Shown: positions 21,653 through 34,100, numbered from the stretch's first letter. The stretch: 64,000 bases of DNA from Vandiemenella viatica (GCA_031002005.1 CM061919.1:222082739-222146738); one strand, 5' to 3'. Program-made: numbers and translations. The notes: generated by a model not told the origin, from the letters alone.

Positions 21653-21835
21653 GTTGGGATGTGACCACATCTTTCCCCCTGCCATATGTCTCGCATCCCA
21701 CATGAGTAAGACTAAGGTCGAAATATTGTGCAATTCGTGTGTTTCTGTGTTTTTACGTGTCTCGCCCTCCTGCCTTCATCTGTGGTAAGTGACGGGTAAC
21801 TGTTTATTTTCCCTATCCTATCTTATTTTCAGTGA
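21653..21835 (+). repeat. Penelope-type terminal module (right part, split by hAT element)
   Basis: CATGAGTAAGACTAAGGTCG, AAATATTGTGCAATTCGTGT, CTTCATCTGTGGTAAGTGAC, and TTTATTTTCCCTATCC. The left part lies before 20196. Confidence 0.78.
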
Positions 21836-22321
21836 CTTTTTTTCTATTTTAGATATCTCTATTTTCTCTTTTTTTTTAGCATTTTTTTCATTTATTTTAC
21901 ATAATGGCTGGTCGTTTGCTACCTCTGGAGAAACACACATAATGTATGAGCATTTCATCATTTCTACTATGCTGAAAAATGAAGATTCCAGTGGGCCAAA
22001 GTGGATGTTGTGATAAAAACATTTGATGTCTACAGAAAGTGATTGACACACACTGATACAAAGGCATCGGAAGACGAATATTTAACCCTGAAAATACAAA
22101 CTATAGTTCTCCTTTAACATTGATTACTATGGGGAAAAAAATACTTCCCCTTAACAGAGCTTTATGGTCTACACAACAGTGTTATAACATTTGTCATGTA
22201 TGACAACAAATAATTTTCAAAGACTAATTCTCTTTGAAAAATCGAAAGATGTGAAAATATTAACAAGAAAACGTGCAGGCAAATTGAATGTTTTAGGCCT
22301 GTGATACTTGGAAAAGGCATT
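21836..22321. other. Intergenic; nothing recognised
   Basis: T-rich then mixed sequence between a PLE module and the next hAT-type element. No coding or repeat feature can be supported. Confidence 0.4.
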
Positions 22322-22329
22322 GTTTTGGG

Positions 22330-23512
22330 CACAGGTGGGCACAGTTAATCCAAACGTTAACTTCGTTAATCATTATTCCGCTACTTAAAAAGTTAACTTC
22401 GATAATCATTAAAGCGTTAAATGTTTATAAATTTAACGCAAGTTAAAGTTATCCGTTAAAAGTTAACTAGTCAAAAGTTGTACTGATGTATTAGTATTAT
22501 AGTATGGTAGGTATGACTGCTCTCTATCTCAAGGTGTTATGTACCATGATGCAAGTGTGGATTTATTTATAAAAATTAACAAACTGTGGTTACGCTATCG
22601 CCACAACAACGAAGTGGTATTCCTGTCTGTTTTTATCTTTGTTGAGACTGTGATCAACATAACACTTGCAAATTGTCTTACGAGAGACAATTAAGGTACT
22701 CGTGACTTTATAAAAAAAGTAGTAAAAAAAACATGAATGTAGAATGAAAAGCAACAATATTATAGAAAACAAGTTGGACTGGGACACCTGAATATGTGAA
22801 AACTGCGACCAGTTTACCAGTTTACGTTTGCACAATTCACAATATAAAATAGTTACGCCACCGCCGGCTGAAAATGCCGCCAAGATTTTAGCAGGCGGCG
22901 CCCACTACTACACCGAACATACGAGCAGCGCTGCCAGTACAGCCAACTTATATTATACCGCTGTCTGTTTGAAATTATACAGAATGAAACCCAATTATTC
23001 AAAGGGGTCATCCATTAACTACATACGTGAGTGAAAGTGCTGGGAGCAAAAAAAGTCCACGAAAAGTAAACAATGTATACATTGAAAATTTTGAATAACA
23101 AAAAGGAAATAGATATTCAGGAAGGGTTGCCAACTCAATGAAACAAAGGCCAAACACTTTCAAAAAGGTGCTGGAATGTACTTTACTTTTAAGTGCTCAT
23201 TTTTGTATCCAATTATACAAGGCAATCTGTTATACAAACAGGATACAAGAGGTAACCAAATTATACAAGTTTTGTATCCAGTTATACAATCTGGCAGCCC
23301 TGCATACGAGTGGTGGCGTGGCGCACAGTTCAAACAAACGAAAAGAAGTCAACAACCTATGTAACAGACTAAAGTTAACGGAAGTCCAATTTAACGGAAG
23401 TTAAGAAGACCGTTAATGATTTTTTAGGTTAACTTAAAAGTTAAATTTTCGCAATTTTTTTTAACTTCGTTAATTAACGATTAACGGATTAACTCTTTTG
23501 TGCCCAGCTGTG
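22330..23512. mobile_element. hAT-type element with GTTAAC-rich termini, non-autonomous
   Basis: A perfect 8-bp target duplication GTTTTGGG lies at 22322-22329 and 23513-23520. The ends are inverted: CACAGGTGGGCACAGTTAAT on the left, and CACAGCTGGGCACAAAAGAG read inward from the right. Both ends have many copies of GTTAAC/TTAACG within about 130 bp, a plausible transposase-binding array. No transposase is recognised in the 1,183 bp. Confidence 0.88.
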
Positions 23513-23764
23513 GTTTTGGGTCATCATTGGTAGGTGAGGACCTACACCTAAATGGGAGGAGGAAAAGTATACTTTCTGAGTTGCTAGATAAAGATATAAT
23601 GGAGCCAATTTCCAGATATGATTTGGTCAAGACTATGCCTTTTTTATGTGGAAGAAGGATATTGAATGGAGACAAACAAAAGGAAGAAATTATAAATCTT
23701 AAGTAAATAGTTGATCTTAAGTAAATAGTTGATACTAAGGAAATAGGAAACTGCTTTTGGACAA

Positions 23765-23905
23765 TATAAATAACAAAGGATAGGGAAAATGACTCATCTC
23801 TCACCAAAGTTGAAGGCTGTGATGGAATGATTAACATGCCCAAAAAGACATATACAACAACACTTCAGTTTTACACCTTTTTCATGTGAATAGAAACAAG
23901 CCATA
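23765..23905 (-). repeat. Penelope-type terminal module, minus strand
   Basis: ATATAAATAACAAAGGATAG, GGAAAATGACTCATCTCTCA, and GGCTGTGATGGAATGATTAA: the same layout as the left arm at 7848-7945, in the same orientation. Confidence 0.7.
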
Positions 23906-24059
23906 TGGCTTGGAAGTGTGCACAGGCTGAAGTTTACCACATGACTGGCTGTTATAACTAAGAAGATATATATATTTAACTGCAGGCAGTGAGAAAATTA
24001 ATATATATATAACAAAAGGGTATGGAGTGTTAAAGCCAACAATAAATAAATTTGGAAGA

Positions 24060-25400
24060 AATTTGTTAAAATTTTTACTAATTAAATTACGATAATGTGT
24101 GATGGGTCAAAAGGTAGAATTTTATCAGTGTTTGAGGCCAGGTGGGTGTCAGGTATCCAGGATATTTTCCTACATCTGAAGTTCTGAAGCAGCAGTGGTT
24201 TCAGGGAAAACTGATTGCTCTCACAGTGAAGCAGTTGTTAGAATTGCAGTAATTGGCATGTTATGGTATTGGAATGTATAAGTTGTGGGTGTTGACTGTT
24301 TGACTGAGAGTTGCCATGTAGCGATGTCTATACAGGAACTAGTGCAGTAGCAGCAGGTTAGCTGGTGGTATACAATATGTGTTGTGGAGCATGTGGCATG
24401 TCCAATGATGAGGAAGGTTTCCTCTGTAGTAGGGTTGGAATATGTTGTTGTGGGTGGATGTGTGCTTCAGGTTTTTGCCGCGAGGTCTATTTCAGGGAAA
24501 AGATCCATATGGCGTTTTTAGAGTGTCTGATGGAGGGTATTTGTGGTCCAAGATGTTTTTGAGATTACGTGGTCTGCTGAAACATGTACGGTAGTCAGTT
24601 GTCAGTTGGTAGAATTTTTTTATAGACAAGTACGGATTTCTGGAAAGGAGCGAAGGAAGTCATGCCCCTGTTGTAAGATTCAAATGGTGTACTCGGTGTC
24701 AGGAGAGATCTGGGTGGCAAGGGCAGGGCTATGGTTGGATTTTAGAGGTGCCGGGCAGGAGTGGTTATGTGGAGTGAGGGTGACCGCATGGGAGACTTGT
24801 TTATGTATGGTACAAGATCTGCTGGGTAGCTGTGGGAAATAAGGGATTGGGATAGGTTCTGGGTCTACTGGGAGAGAGATTCAGCATCAGAACAGATATG
24901 TCTACCACAGATAGCAAGGCTGTAAAGGAGGGAGCGTTTGGTATGTAATGGGTGGCAACTGTCAAAGCGAAGATATTGCTACAAATTAGTGGGTTTGATG
25001 TGGATAGAGGTGTGAAAGGCACTATGTGTGAGTGTGATGTCCACATTGAGGAACGTGATGTCCACATTGAGGAACGTGATGTGTGTGTGGGAGTAGGTGC
25101 AGGTGAAATTAATGGAATTGCTATTGTTAAGAGAGTGGAGAAATTCTAGGAGTAGGTTTTCACTGTGGTCCAGATCATAAATATATGTATCTGATCCGTG
25201 CACTGGTTGTAGAGGGGGTGTGGCTCAGGAAACGTTCCTCCAGACAACTGAGGAATATGTTGGCATAGGATGAGGCCATCTAAGTTCCCGTAGCAGTGCT
25301 GTGGATCTGGTAAAATACTTTGAAATTGAAGGTGAGTTTTTGGAAAGAATTAGGCAAGCCAAGGATAAAAGGAAGTATCTATTTAGATGGCTGTGTTGCT
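24060..25400 (-). mobile_element. Penelope-like element: RT C-terminus to GIY-YIG region, degraded
   Basis: Minus strand, in order: FLNVDITLTHSAFHTSIHIK then PTN (about 25090-24970; the PLE RT block before the HP.HTKRS motif), a frameshifted HTKRSLLYSLAICGRHICSD at about 24945-24885 (the most diagnostic PLE motif), CFSRPRNLKNILDHKY, SFPCNRPRGKN (the Cys motif, with CKTC damaged), and a stop-filled GIY-YIG region with CFTVRAIS. A 19-bp duplication (CACATTGAGGAACGTGATG) is seen at 25040-25080. Confidence 0.82.
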
Positions 25401-25403
25401 GTC

Positions 25404-25790
25404 TGTGACGGGACAGTTAATTATTTCTCTGACTGGGGGAAAGTATTTTGGAATCTAATGACCCCTCTGTCGACATGCCCTTAAGCCTCAATAACAACAA
25501 CAACATATTTGGAATTGTTGGAAACAATATAAGAGGAGAAAGAATTAAAGAAGTAATTTGGTTTTTAACAATTTAGATTGAGCGAAAACTGATGCTTTTG
25601 GTTCTTGGATATTAAGGAAGAGTAAGGCTGCAAATTTCAAATAAAGTTGTAGATAGATATTGGAGCTGTTCGTTTGAAAAGTAATATTAAATATAATGGC
25701 TAAAACAAAGGCTTCTTTTAACTGAATTATAACTATACAATTAAATTATAACAATTACAGATGCATCTTTTTAATGACACCTGGTGACTT
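25404..25790. repeat. Local duplication, copy 1
   Basis: The sequence from TGTGACGGGACAGTT through AATAACAACAACAACAT, GATGCTTTTGG and AATGGCTAAAACAAAGGCTT reappears at 26065-26520. The spacing drifts from 661 to 753 bp, so there are indels between copies. The surrounding sequence is non-coding. Confidence 0.82.
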
Positions 25791-26064
25791 TGACAGGACT
25801 CAAGATTATAAAATGTTTCTTTTTTGAGTTCTCAGCTATGTTAATTTTAGAGAGTATAGTAATTTGAATAAATTGTAAATCTCTCTTAATCCTGATTGCT
25901 ATGATGTAAGTTCAATAGCCCCAACACCATTTTGTAATTTTCATGTTTTTGATTGTTGTCTTGATGAGGATTTGTGGAGTAAGGATTGTGATCAACTGTC
26001 TCAAGTTTGATTTGAGTAATTCACTCATGCTATTTGCAATACCATTGTCGATTTAAAGAGGGGT

Positions 26065-26520
26065 TGTGACAGGACAGTTACATACTTCTTGTCTGAGCTT
26101 GCTGATAATTTTGAATGAGATTTAGTACATAAAGAGATTAATTTGCACAGGGCTGATCGTGGGAAAGTATTTGGAATCTAGGGCATTAATGACCCCACTG
26201 CCTTTAACACCCAATAACAACAACATATTTTGGAATAATTGGAAACAAAGAAGAAAGGAAAAATTGAAAGAGAATAAAAGAAGTAAACTGGTTGTTAACA
26301 ATTTAAGTCGAGTAAAAATGGATGCTTTTGGATATCGAATATTAAGTAAGAGTAGCCTTGTGAAACAAACCTGCAAACTTCTAGTCTGATATGAGCTATA
26401 AAGTCGTAGTTGTTTCAGCTATCAGTTTGAAAAGGAATATTAAATACAGTGGCTAAAACAAAGACCTCTTTCAACTTGATTATAACTATATAATTAACTT
26501 AAAACCATTGCAGACGCTTT
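26065..26520. repeat. Local duplication, copy 2
   Basis: It matches copy 1 from TGTGACAGGACAGTTA to AGTGGCTAAAACAAAGACCT. It carries an extra about 70-bp piece near its start (GCTTGCTGATAATTTTGAAT). Both copies contain the short interspersed motif GTCATTA...CAATAACAACAAC seen again at 50950-51006. Confidence 0.82.
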
Positions 26521-26541
26521 ATATATATATATATATATATA
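26520..26541. repeat. (AT)n microsatellite
   Basis: Eleven AT units at the end of duplication copy 2. Confidence 0.95.
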
Positions 26542-28467
26542 CTGCAACTATAGGTCACCCTGGATTGGCAACCTTGTGGATTTTGGGATGAAGCTGCATG
26601 GTAGGTGTATGGGGATTCTGGGGAGTTAGGTGGGAGAAGTGATAAATCAATAAAGGAGGGGGGGTCACAACAAGAAAGGAAAGGAGTACTTCTGAAAATA
26701 TCACAAAGCCAGTTACTAGTGAACTGCAGGAGTATAATGATTAAAGTGATAGTCTTCGAAAACTTGATAAAAAAAACCCACAAGTAGTTATATGGGCCAA
26801 GTCTTGGTTGAAGGAAGGAGTGCAAGGCAATGAGATTTCCCCGGTGGTTGAACCAAGGAGTGCTAGATGATGAGATTTCTCCCAACTGTTGAGAGTACAC
26901 CAGAGAAAGAGGAGCAATTAGTGAAATGGTAAGCAGGGACTACTACAGTTTACAGTTGATCATAGTCGTGGAGTTACCTGTAGTGATCAAAATTGAAGGT
27001 ATCCAATTACCGGTATAAAAAGATACATATTTCGTGGGAAAGTTCAATTTGTGAAAGGAAAGTGGAGTCGAAGTGGCAACATTTTAAAGAGATATAAAGT
27101 ATGATGGAAGAAATGTTTATCATGAAAACAGAAAATAATAGTATGGAAGGTTTGTAAGGAGGCTTGTGAGAGAGAAAAAAAGAAGTCAGTAGAAGTAAGA
27201 AATAGCAAGGGTGGGAAATTTTAATCGGCGATCGTGCAATTCCAAGTTATGCATGTTCTTGATTCCATTTTGGTCATTCTTCACATGGATTTTATCTGAC
27301 AGAAGTGTTTGACCGCATTTAAATTCTGCCGCGAAAAATTTTATGGCAGCATTATATTCCAGTTCATCCATCATCGCGTTACCATCTCCGTCAGGGTAAG
27401 TAATTCTAATCATTGAATGGATGTGTTTGCCATCTGTGAAAATTATGTTGTGTGTGGTGAGTGTATATTTTTGTTTGTGAAACATGTAGTTTGGGAGTGA
27501 GGGACAACGAGTTATCTATGGCAGTAATGAACAATATGTCTCATACTGTGAAGTTAAAACTATATACCAAATTGTAAGTAGGTATGTAGGGAAATTGCCA
27601 GCGGCACATTGCGTCCATTGCAAATAATAATAACTCTAGCGATGTTGATAGGCACGTAGGCCTATATGACAGACAATATATGATAGGAATATATCACATA
27701 AAATATGGAGGTCGATAATTAATCCCCATCCACAGAGAACTTGCAATAAGTTTTTAATGTGGTTGTGGAAAGAAAAACATTATAAGAGAGCTTTTCAAAA
27801 TAAACGGGTTCGGACATTCGAACTACTATTTACTTTTTTTGTCCTAGTTTTATACATATTCTACGGTTGCTGGAAAAAGAGACGTGAAAAAACAAAAGAA
27901 TCAATGCAGTTACCAGTCCATTCAATAAGTTACAGATGATTACACACAAAAACAAGTATTTTTCCAATGTCAGTCTTTTCCTACATGCTAAAATATTGGC
28001 GATAACATCAACGGTTGTTCGGAATGAGAAAACTAACGGAATTAAATATTTATATGTATATTCTGATAATTCTGACGAAACTGTTTGGCTGGAGACCAGT
28101 TTCTGGTGTCATTTTCTTAGTTCCTTCTAAAACCACAGAGGAGAAGTTAAGAAATACTTTAGTTTTAGAAAAATGAGCAAAATTTTCTCTTTGTCGGAAA
28201 GTGATGGTAGGCCTATAATTTACTTTATACCGTAGGCCTACTGTTATTTTCTTTATTATCTCAGCTTCCTTTAAAAACAGAAAAGACACAGGTTGCAGTA
28301 GCTGTATTGAACATTTAATAATTGTTTTATTTGTCATAAGGAATATGGTTATAATTAAAATGGTTGTCACAATAGATTATCGCGGATGTTACTAGTAGGC
28401 TACCATACAGAAAATAATACAATGGCAAAACAAGTAAACCATAACTTACGAAAAAATATAGGTAATA
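26542..28467. other. Intergenic; one LINE 3' end, otherwise nothing recognised
   Basis: A motif TATGTAGGGAAATTGCCAG...GTCCATTGCAAATAATAAT at about 27580-27635 is shared with 30740-30800 and 36170-36235, and is probably a LINE 3' terminus. A minus-strand frame at 27485-27186 (99 codons) has no recognisable similarity, no splice context and no family motif. I do not call it a gene. Confidence 0.45.
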
Positions 28468-28475
28468 GTCTAAAC

Positions 28476-28680
28476 CAGTGTTTCTCAAAGTGGAGTACGC
28501 GAACCCGTAGGGGTTCGCCAGTTGATCGTAAGGGGTTCGCGACAAGATTTACGTAATGGCGGACTGGCTATCTAAAGCGTAGGCCTACAACACGCACAAT
28601 GGTGAATTTCGCTCATTGTTGCCAGTAGTGGAGCTAAAAAAAATAGGATTACGTGGCGCTAAAAAGTTTGAGAAACGCTG
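28476..28680. mobile_element. hAT MITE (CAGTGTTTCTCAAA family), 205 bp
   Basis: The inverted ends are CAGTGTTTCTCAAAGTGG and CAGCGTTTCTCAAACTTTTT. A perfect 8-bp target duplication GTCTAAAC lies at 28468-28475 and 28681-28688. The end sequence is typical of widespread animal hAT MITEs. There is no coding capacity. Confidence 0.95.
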
Positions 28681-28688
28681 GTCTAAAC

Positions 28689-29555
28689 CATACGAAAAGT
28701 GTAGGTATTACCGTTATGTATAACGAACAAGGAAATACCGATCGTCGTGACAAATCAAGCAGGCGCTTCAGCAATCGAAATCGAGAATTCAGAGAAGTAG
28801 CATGGGCGCCGGGAGGAGGGTGCTCTTACACCCCCCTGCAATGAGAGAAAATACACAGAAAAAGATTAAGAAAAAAAAATTTTACTATTAAATTCACAGT
28901 TTGAATAATAACTTAAGGCACCTAGGTTGTTGTCCAAATTTGTTCAACACCTTGTCAATAAATTCAGTATCCTTAATAAGTAATAAGTGCTATACATAAT
29001 GTAAATAAAGACAGATGCACTTCCCTTAACGTAATACTGCCGGCGCTTATTAGAAGTAGTTAGGAAGTACCGCTTATATACTCTCCAGTAAAGCTACAAA
29101 AGTAGATACATGGGTTGCACCACGAGAAAATCGCTAGAAATCCGAATCTCAACAAAATAACCGAGAATGTATTGAAGGATGAATGAATAGGCAGGTACAG
29201 TCACTAAAACAAGACATAATAATCACACGAACTTATTAAAACAGCACGGGAGGATTTACTTTCTTTTTAGAATACTGCGAAAAGCTAGTCTTTCAGTTTT
29301 TGGAAGTTGGTGATGGGAGGCATACTGCTTCAGAATTGAAAAAAACCTTCAAGAGTTTCTTTTATTTCTCCAGTGCATGGAATCGTCGAGGGTGCACTGT
29401 AAAAACACTATCGCTATAGATTAAACAATAATACTATCGCAGTAAACTCAATCAGGTATTGACGTTACCAGATAAGGCAAAACTGTAAAAAAAAAACCTC
29501 GTAATTATTATTTTTTTCTTCTTATTTGATTCTCAATCTGCAATAGTATTATCTA
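28689..29555. other. Intergenic; nothing recognised
   Basis: Non-coding AT-rich sequence. Homopurine runs are present but no structure I can support. Confidence 0.4.
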
Positions 29556-30110
29556 CAGGGTGTTACAAAAAAGTACGGCCAAACTTTCAGGAAACATTCC
29601 TCACACACAAACAAAGAAAATATGTTATGTGGACATGTGTCCGGAAACGCTTACTTTCCATGTTAGAGCTCATTTTATTACTTCTCTTCAAATCACATTA
29701 AACATGGAATGGAAACACACAGCAACAGAACGTACCAGCGTGACTTCAAACACTTTGTTACAGGAAATGTTCAAAATGTCCTCCGTTAGCGAGGATACAT
29801 GCATCCACCCTCCGTCGCATGGAATCCCTGATGCGCTGATGGCGTATTGTATCACAGCCGTCCACAATACGAGCACGAAGAGTCTACATTTGGTACCGGG
29901 GTTGCGTGGACAAGGGCTTTCAAATGCCCCCATAAATGGAAGTCAAGAGGGTTGAGGTCAGGAGAGCGTGGGGGCCATGGAATTACAGTACATACTAACG
30001 AAACTAAAATGTAAGCGTTTCCGGACACATGTCCACATAACATATTTTCTTTGTTTGTGTGTGAGGAATGTTTCCTGAAAGTTTGGCCGTACCTTTTTTG
30101 TAACACCCTG
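29556..30110 (-). mobile_element. Internally deleted mariner-type element with long inverted ends
   Basis: TA flanks CAGGGTGTTAC...GTAACACCCTG. The inverted repeats extend over about 100 bp on each side (29556-29665 and 30003-30110). The minus strand keeps a transposase scrap, TVIPWPPRSPDLNPLDFHLW then GHLKALV (about 29995-29905), the block holding the third catalytic acidic residue of mariner/Tc transposases. The rest of the gene is gone. Confidence 0.92.
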
Positions 30111-30199
30111 TATATCTTATAATAAAATTGTAGGAAATTTGTCCCTGTTCTTGAAATTTATTTACAAAAAGTAGGGGTAAGATTGACCATGACCACAAA

Positions 30200-30420
30200 T
30201 CTGGCACTTGATTTCAGGCATAAGGGTGTGGGAAAATTTTCTTTCGTAGGAAATGGTGTAAAGGACTGGAATAAATTGGCAAGAGAAGTGATGAATAATT
30301 TACCGTAAACACTGAAGGAATTTAAAGTACCTAAACATTAGTAGAGGGCAAATTAAAATATTCCTATTATATTATGACTGAAATCAAGTGCTGGCTTATG
30401 GCGAAAAATAGCTGAATTTT
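30200..30420 (+). mobile_element. LINE ORF2 C-terminal remnant, copy 1
   Basis: It reads KFSFVGNGVKDWNKLARE then VMNNLP.TLKEFK, the R.(V/I).WN.LP..V...L..FK ending common to CR1/L2/Jockey-type LINEs. A second copy follows about 342 bp later. Confidence 0.65.
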
Positions 30421-30544
30421 GAATCGTTAGAAGAGCACGGTGAGGAGAATGTTGGCAATGTACAAGGTATAAGTTTGTGGTGAGACCCTGATGGATATTG
30501 TTAGTTGAATTAGATGGAAGGGAAAAGATGAAAGTGATTACAAT

Positions 30545-30800
30545 CTGTCACTTGATTTCAGGTAAAAGGGAGTGTTAAAAATTTATTTTGTAGGTAATAG
30601 AGTCAGATATTGGAATAAATAACCGTGCGAAGAAATGAACAATTTAGCGAAAACAATGAAAGAGTTAAAAATTCTAAAGTACAATAGTAGTTCGATAAGG
30701 AAATGCACTCAAATAATTCAAAATAAAAAATAGTAAATAGGTAAATAGGTGTGTAGGGAAATTGCCACCAAGGCATATGCTCCATCTCTATTAGATTAAA
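30545..30800 (+). mobile_element. LINE ORF2 C-terminal remnant, copy 2, with 3' end
   Basis: The repeat of copy 1 starts at CACTTGATTTCAGG and reads YFVGNRV.YWNK..EEMNNL. It ends with the LINE 3' terminus TGTGTAGGGAAATTGCCACC and a TAAATAAATTAATAAAT tail. The two copies suggest either a tandem duplication or two insertions at the same place. Confidence 0.65.
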
Positions 30801-30943
30801 TAAATTAATAAATCATTGCAATATTGTGGTCTCTCTTCATTTAGAAATAGAAGTTGTAATTCTTCTCCAAACATCCATCCAGCGCTCATTGCCGACATAT
30901 ACCTGACAGTTACGAATTTTGGCATGGTATGTTCATTTGACAG

Positions 30944-31189
30944 GTATCAGTGGAAGTTGGGCTGTTGTTTATGGAGCAGCTCGCTTGTTGGGAATGATGC
31001 CTTTAAGAAAGCATAAGGGTCAGCTTCGCAGGAGTTTATATGCGCAGTGTATCAGCTATGTGTTGCTGGCTGTCAGCATATATATGTGTTATGCTGTGCC
31101 CAGTACAGTGCTGAGCCATCCCTACTCCCACCAAACCACAAACACTTTGACAAAAATACTGGGGGAACCGATTACCACCTGTGTATCAG
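30944..31189 (+). CDS. Receptor-like gene, exon with first membrane span
   Basis: The acceptor is ttgacag at 30937-30943 and the donor is GTAAGT at 31190. In-frame stops lie just upstream (TGA at 30904) and no ATG precedes the acceptor, so a short upstream coding exon is needed. The exon encodes the RLLGMMPLRKHKGQLRRS start and one hydrophobic span, then a polar loop (PSTVLSHPYSHQ) and CVS at the junction. Confidence 0.68.
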
Positions 31190-34100
31190 GTAAGTAAGCG
31201 AGACCAATTTTAACTGAAGGACATCTGATACTTATAGAAAGCTATCTCACATGAGTCATGATACACAGAAGCGCCAAAGGTTATGGGATACCTTTTATTC
31301 ATTGAAGTGCAGCATCCGGCTGTCCTCTGAAGAAATATTCAGTCATGCTTCCTCTATAACCGTCCATAATTGTGAAAACGTTGCTGTTACAGGACGTTGT
31401 ACACGAAATGACCTTTCAATCATGTCCCAGATATGTTCTATTGCATGTCTGATGATGCAGATGGCCAAATCATTCACTGGAATTGTACAGAATGTTCCTC
31501 AGACCAATCGTGAACGATTTTGGTACAATGGCAAAGCACAATATCATCCTGGAAAATTCCACCTTTGTTTGGGAACATGAAGGCCATGAATTACTGCAAA
31601 TTTTCAGTCAATGATTGATTCAGTCTTACCAGATGTCTCAGTGCATGCCATGTAAACACAGCCCGTACCAGGAGACAGCCACCACCAGCTTGCACATTGC
31701 CTTCCTGATAACCTGGGACCATGGTGCACCACGTTCTAACCCTACCATCAGTTCTTACCAACTGGTATCGTAACTTACATGATCACGAAACACTTTTTTC
31801 AATCATCTAGGGTCCGACCAATATCCCAGGAGAGACGCTGCGGCTGATGAAATTTTTTTAGTAGAAGTACACACGTCACTCTTCTGCTGAAATATTCCAT
31901 GAACGCCAAATTTTGTTACACTGTCCGCATGGACACGCCTGTCGTTCCACATTGAGAATTTCTATTCTGTGACATAGTGTTGCCTTACAACAATGACACC
32001 TCGATACATATGTCATTGGTCTCGGTCATTAAATAGAGATGTTTGGCCACGGCATTATCCACGGCGGGAATAAATGCCAGAAATTACATATTCACAGCAC
32101 TCTCTGGGATGTTGAATTCACGAACAGTATCAAAATGGAATGTCCCAACTACCATTCTGTATTCAAAGTCTGTTAATTATGTCTTGCATCCATAATCACG
32201 TCAGAAAACCTTTCACGTGAACTACAAGAGTCTAGATGAAAGGTACGACACCATAGTGCAGATTTATATGTGCTACTACCCTCTGGATAGTTTCATCTTC
32301 ATGTCCCATTACTTTTGGCACTTCAGTATACTATTCAAATGCAAATATTTCTTTTTATCAGCATGATATTTGTCATTTTTTTGTTTTGTTTGTCAGATTA
32401 ATTTTTTTCGAAGGTTCCTGTTTATTCGAAACAAGGAACAGTAAGGTATTTTGCCATAGCCTTTTGGAGGAATCATCCTTCAGTCACGTAGAGTGATTTT
32501 GGGAATCCATGGAAAATCTCAATCAGTATAGCCGGACTGAATATCAAATCCATTTCCTTCTGACTGCCAGGTCCAAATGTCAACCCCTCATCCGGCATGC
32601 TCACTGTCCTAGTGATATGAAGCATTTGTTTAGAAGATTGTAGAAAACTATTGGTATCTGAAAATAACTAGAATGGTTGTGAAGTTTTATTGTTTGAGAA
32701 GATTTTGGAAAATTGTCTAAAAATAATTAGAATGGCCATTATGCCAGGTTTTAACCTTCGGTTATTGTGCATACCTAGGCATGTCTAGCATGATGCTGCT
32801 TTATTGTGCATGGTCAAACTGACAGGTTTCATTGATCAAACAGTACAGGATTAATCACGTAGCAGGAGGTAGCAAATGCTACGGGCCTCCCGCCTTCTAG
32901 CCTTCTAGGGGGCCCCGCACCTAGGCTAGATGGGTGACCTTTTTTTTTTCTCTGCAATTTTCCCATGGACGGCAAAAATCAAAAGCCTCTTCTTCAGATT
33001 TGCTACGGGCCCCGTGCTGTCTTAATCCGGCCCTGGCATCAAATTATATTGTTCATGCTCTGTGCAATTGAACTAGGGGGGAAAATAACCATACAAGTGT
33101 AACGACAATTTCTGCCTTTGGTGGAAGACAGAATGCTATCTCCTTAACTATGACAGTGGGGTATACATAATTTTCTGATGCAGGTTACTCTCAGACACAC
33201 ATACACCAAAGTACAGCTTTCACTCACACGTGTAGATCATACACCAAGCCTTTCTTAGTTTAGTTTTAATTCCAGAAATTTGAAGAACTGTTTCTAGAAG
33301 ATAATGAGATCCCACTGAAAGCTTATTGAAGTTGAAACTTCATTATCAAGATACTGATTTATGTCTATTCGTATCAGAGCATAGCGGAGTGGCACACTAT
33401 CGTAGGTTAGTGTAACACCTTGCCGGGCCCTCGCCGACGCGACCTCCACTCCCTCAACTCCGAAAAATCACTGACTTTTCTTTTTATCGTGTTTTACTGG
33501 TTTTATTCCTCCCAGAGGGTTTTCAGAGACCCTTAATTTCAGCCTAGCTAACCTAACTGAATGAAAAGGAACTCGGCCGTGGCCTAAGGAATCATCCCAG
33601 CATCCGCCTGGAGTGACTATGGAAAATCGTAATCAGTATGGCTAAACATGGATTTGAACCCCCATCCTCCCGATATACAATATATGTGCGCCTGAATGCC
33701 AGGCTGGAGGGTGAATTCGCCCTCCATCTGACTCAGTGAGGTCGAGACTAGATTGTTTTCACTCTCTCAGGCTGCTAGCCTTGGGATGGGGACTTCATCT
33801 GATGGACTTACAAACTTCTCCGGTACAGTAATTAATATATTTTACTTCACATCTATATTCCAAAATATTTAGTTCCCAGTACAGAGACAAATAATAGATA
33901 TTGTAAAGACCATTTGTTGGCTACCGTTAAGAAAAACGTGAGTTGCCAAAAAAAGGGAGGGGGGAATTATTAAAATCTAAAATAATTCCTGAAAAAATGA
34001 AAAATACATATATAATAATGATGCTATAAGGGGATCTAATAGGTTGCTAACTAGAACCATGAATTTCAGACACAAAATAAAACCTCATTTATTGAGTCTT

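Noticed and set aside
24365..24842. Cys/Trp-rich + strand frames (65 and 99 codons)
   Set aside because: They are the antisense of the Penelope-like coding remnant at 24060-25400.
27186..27485. 99-codon minus-strand frame as a possible host gene
   Set aside because: No family motif, no splice or start context and no continuation; it lies in repeat-rich DNA.
30919..30943. Start of the receptor-like gene at the left end of its open frame
   Set aside because: The frame begins with TTG, has no ATG before the splice acceptor at 30943, and is preceded by an in-frame TGA, so an upstream exon is required.
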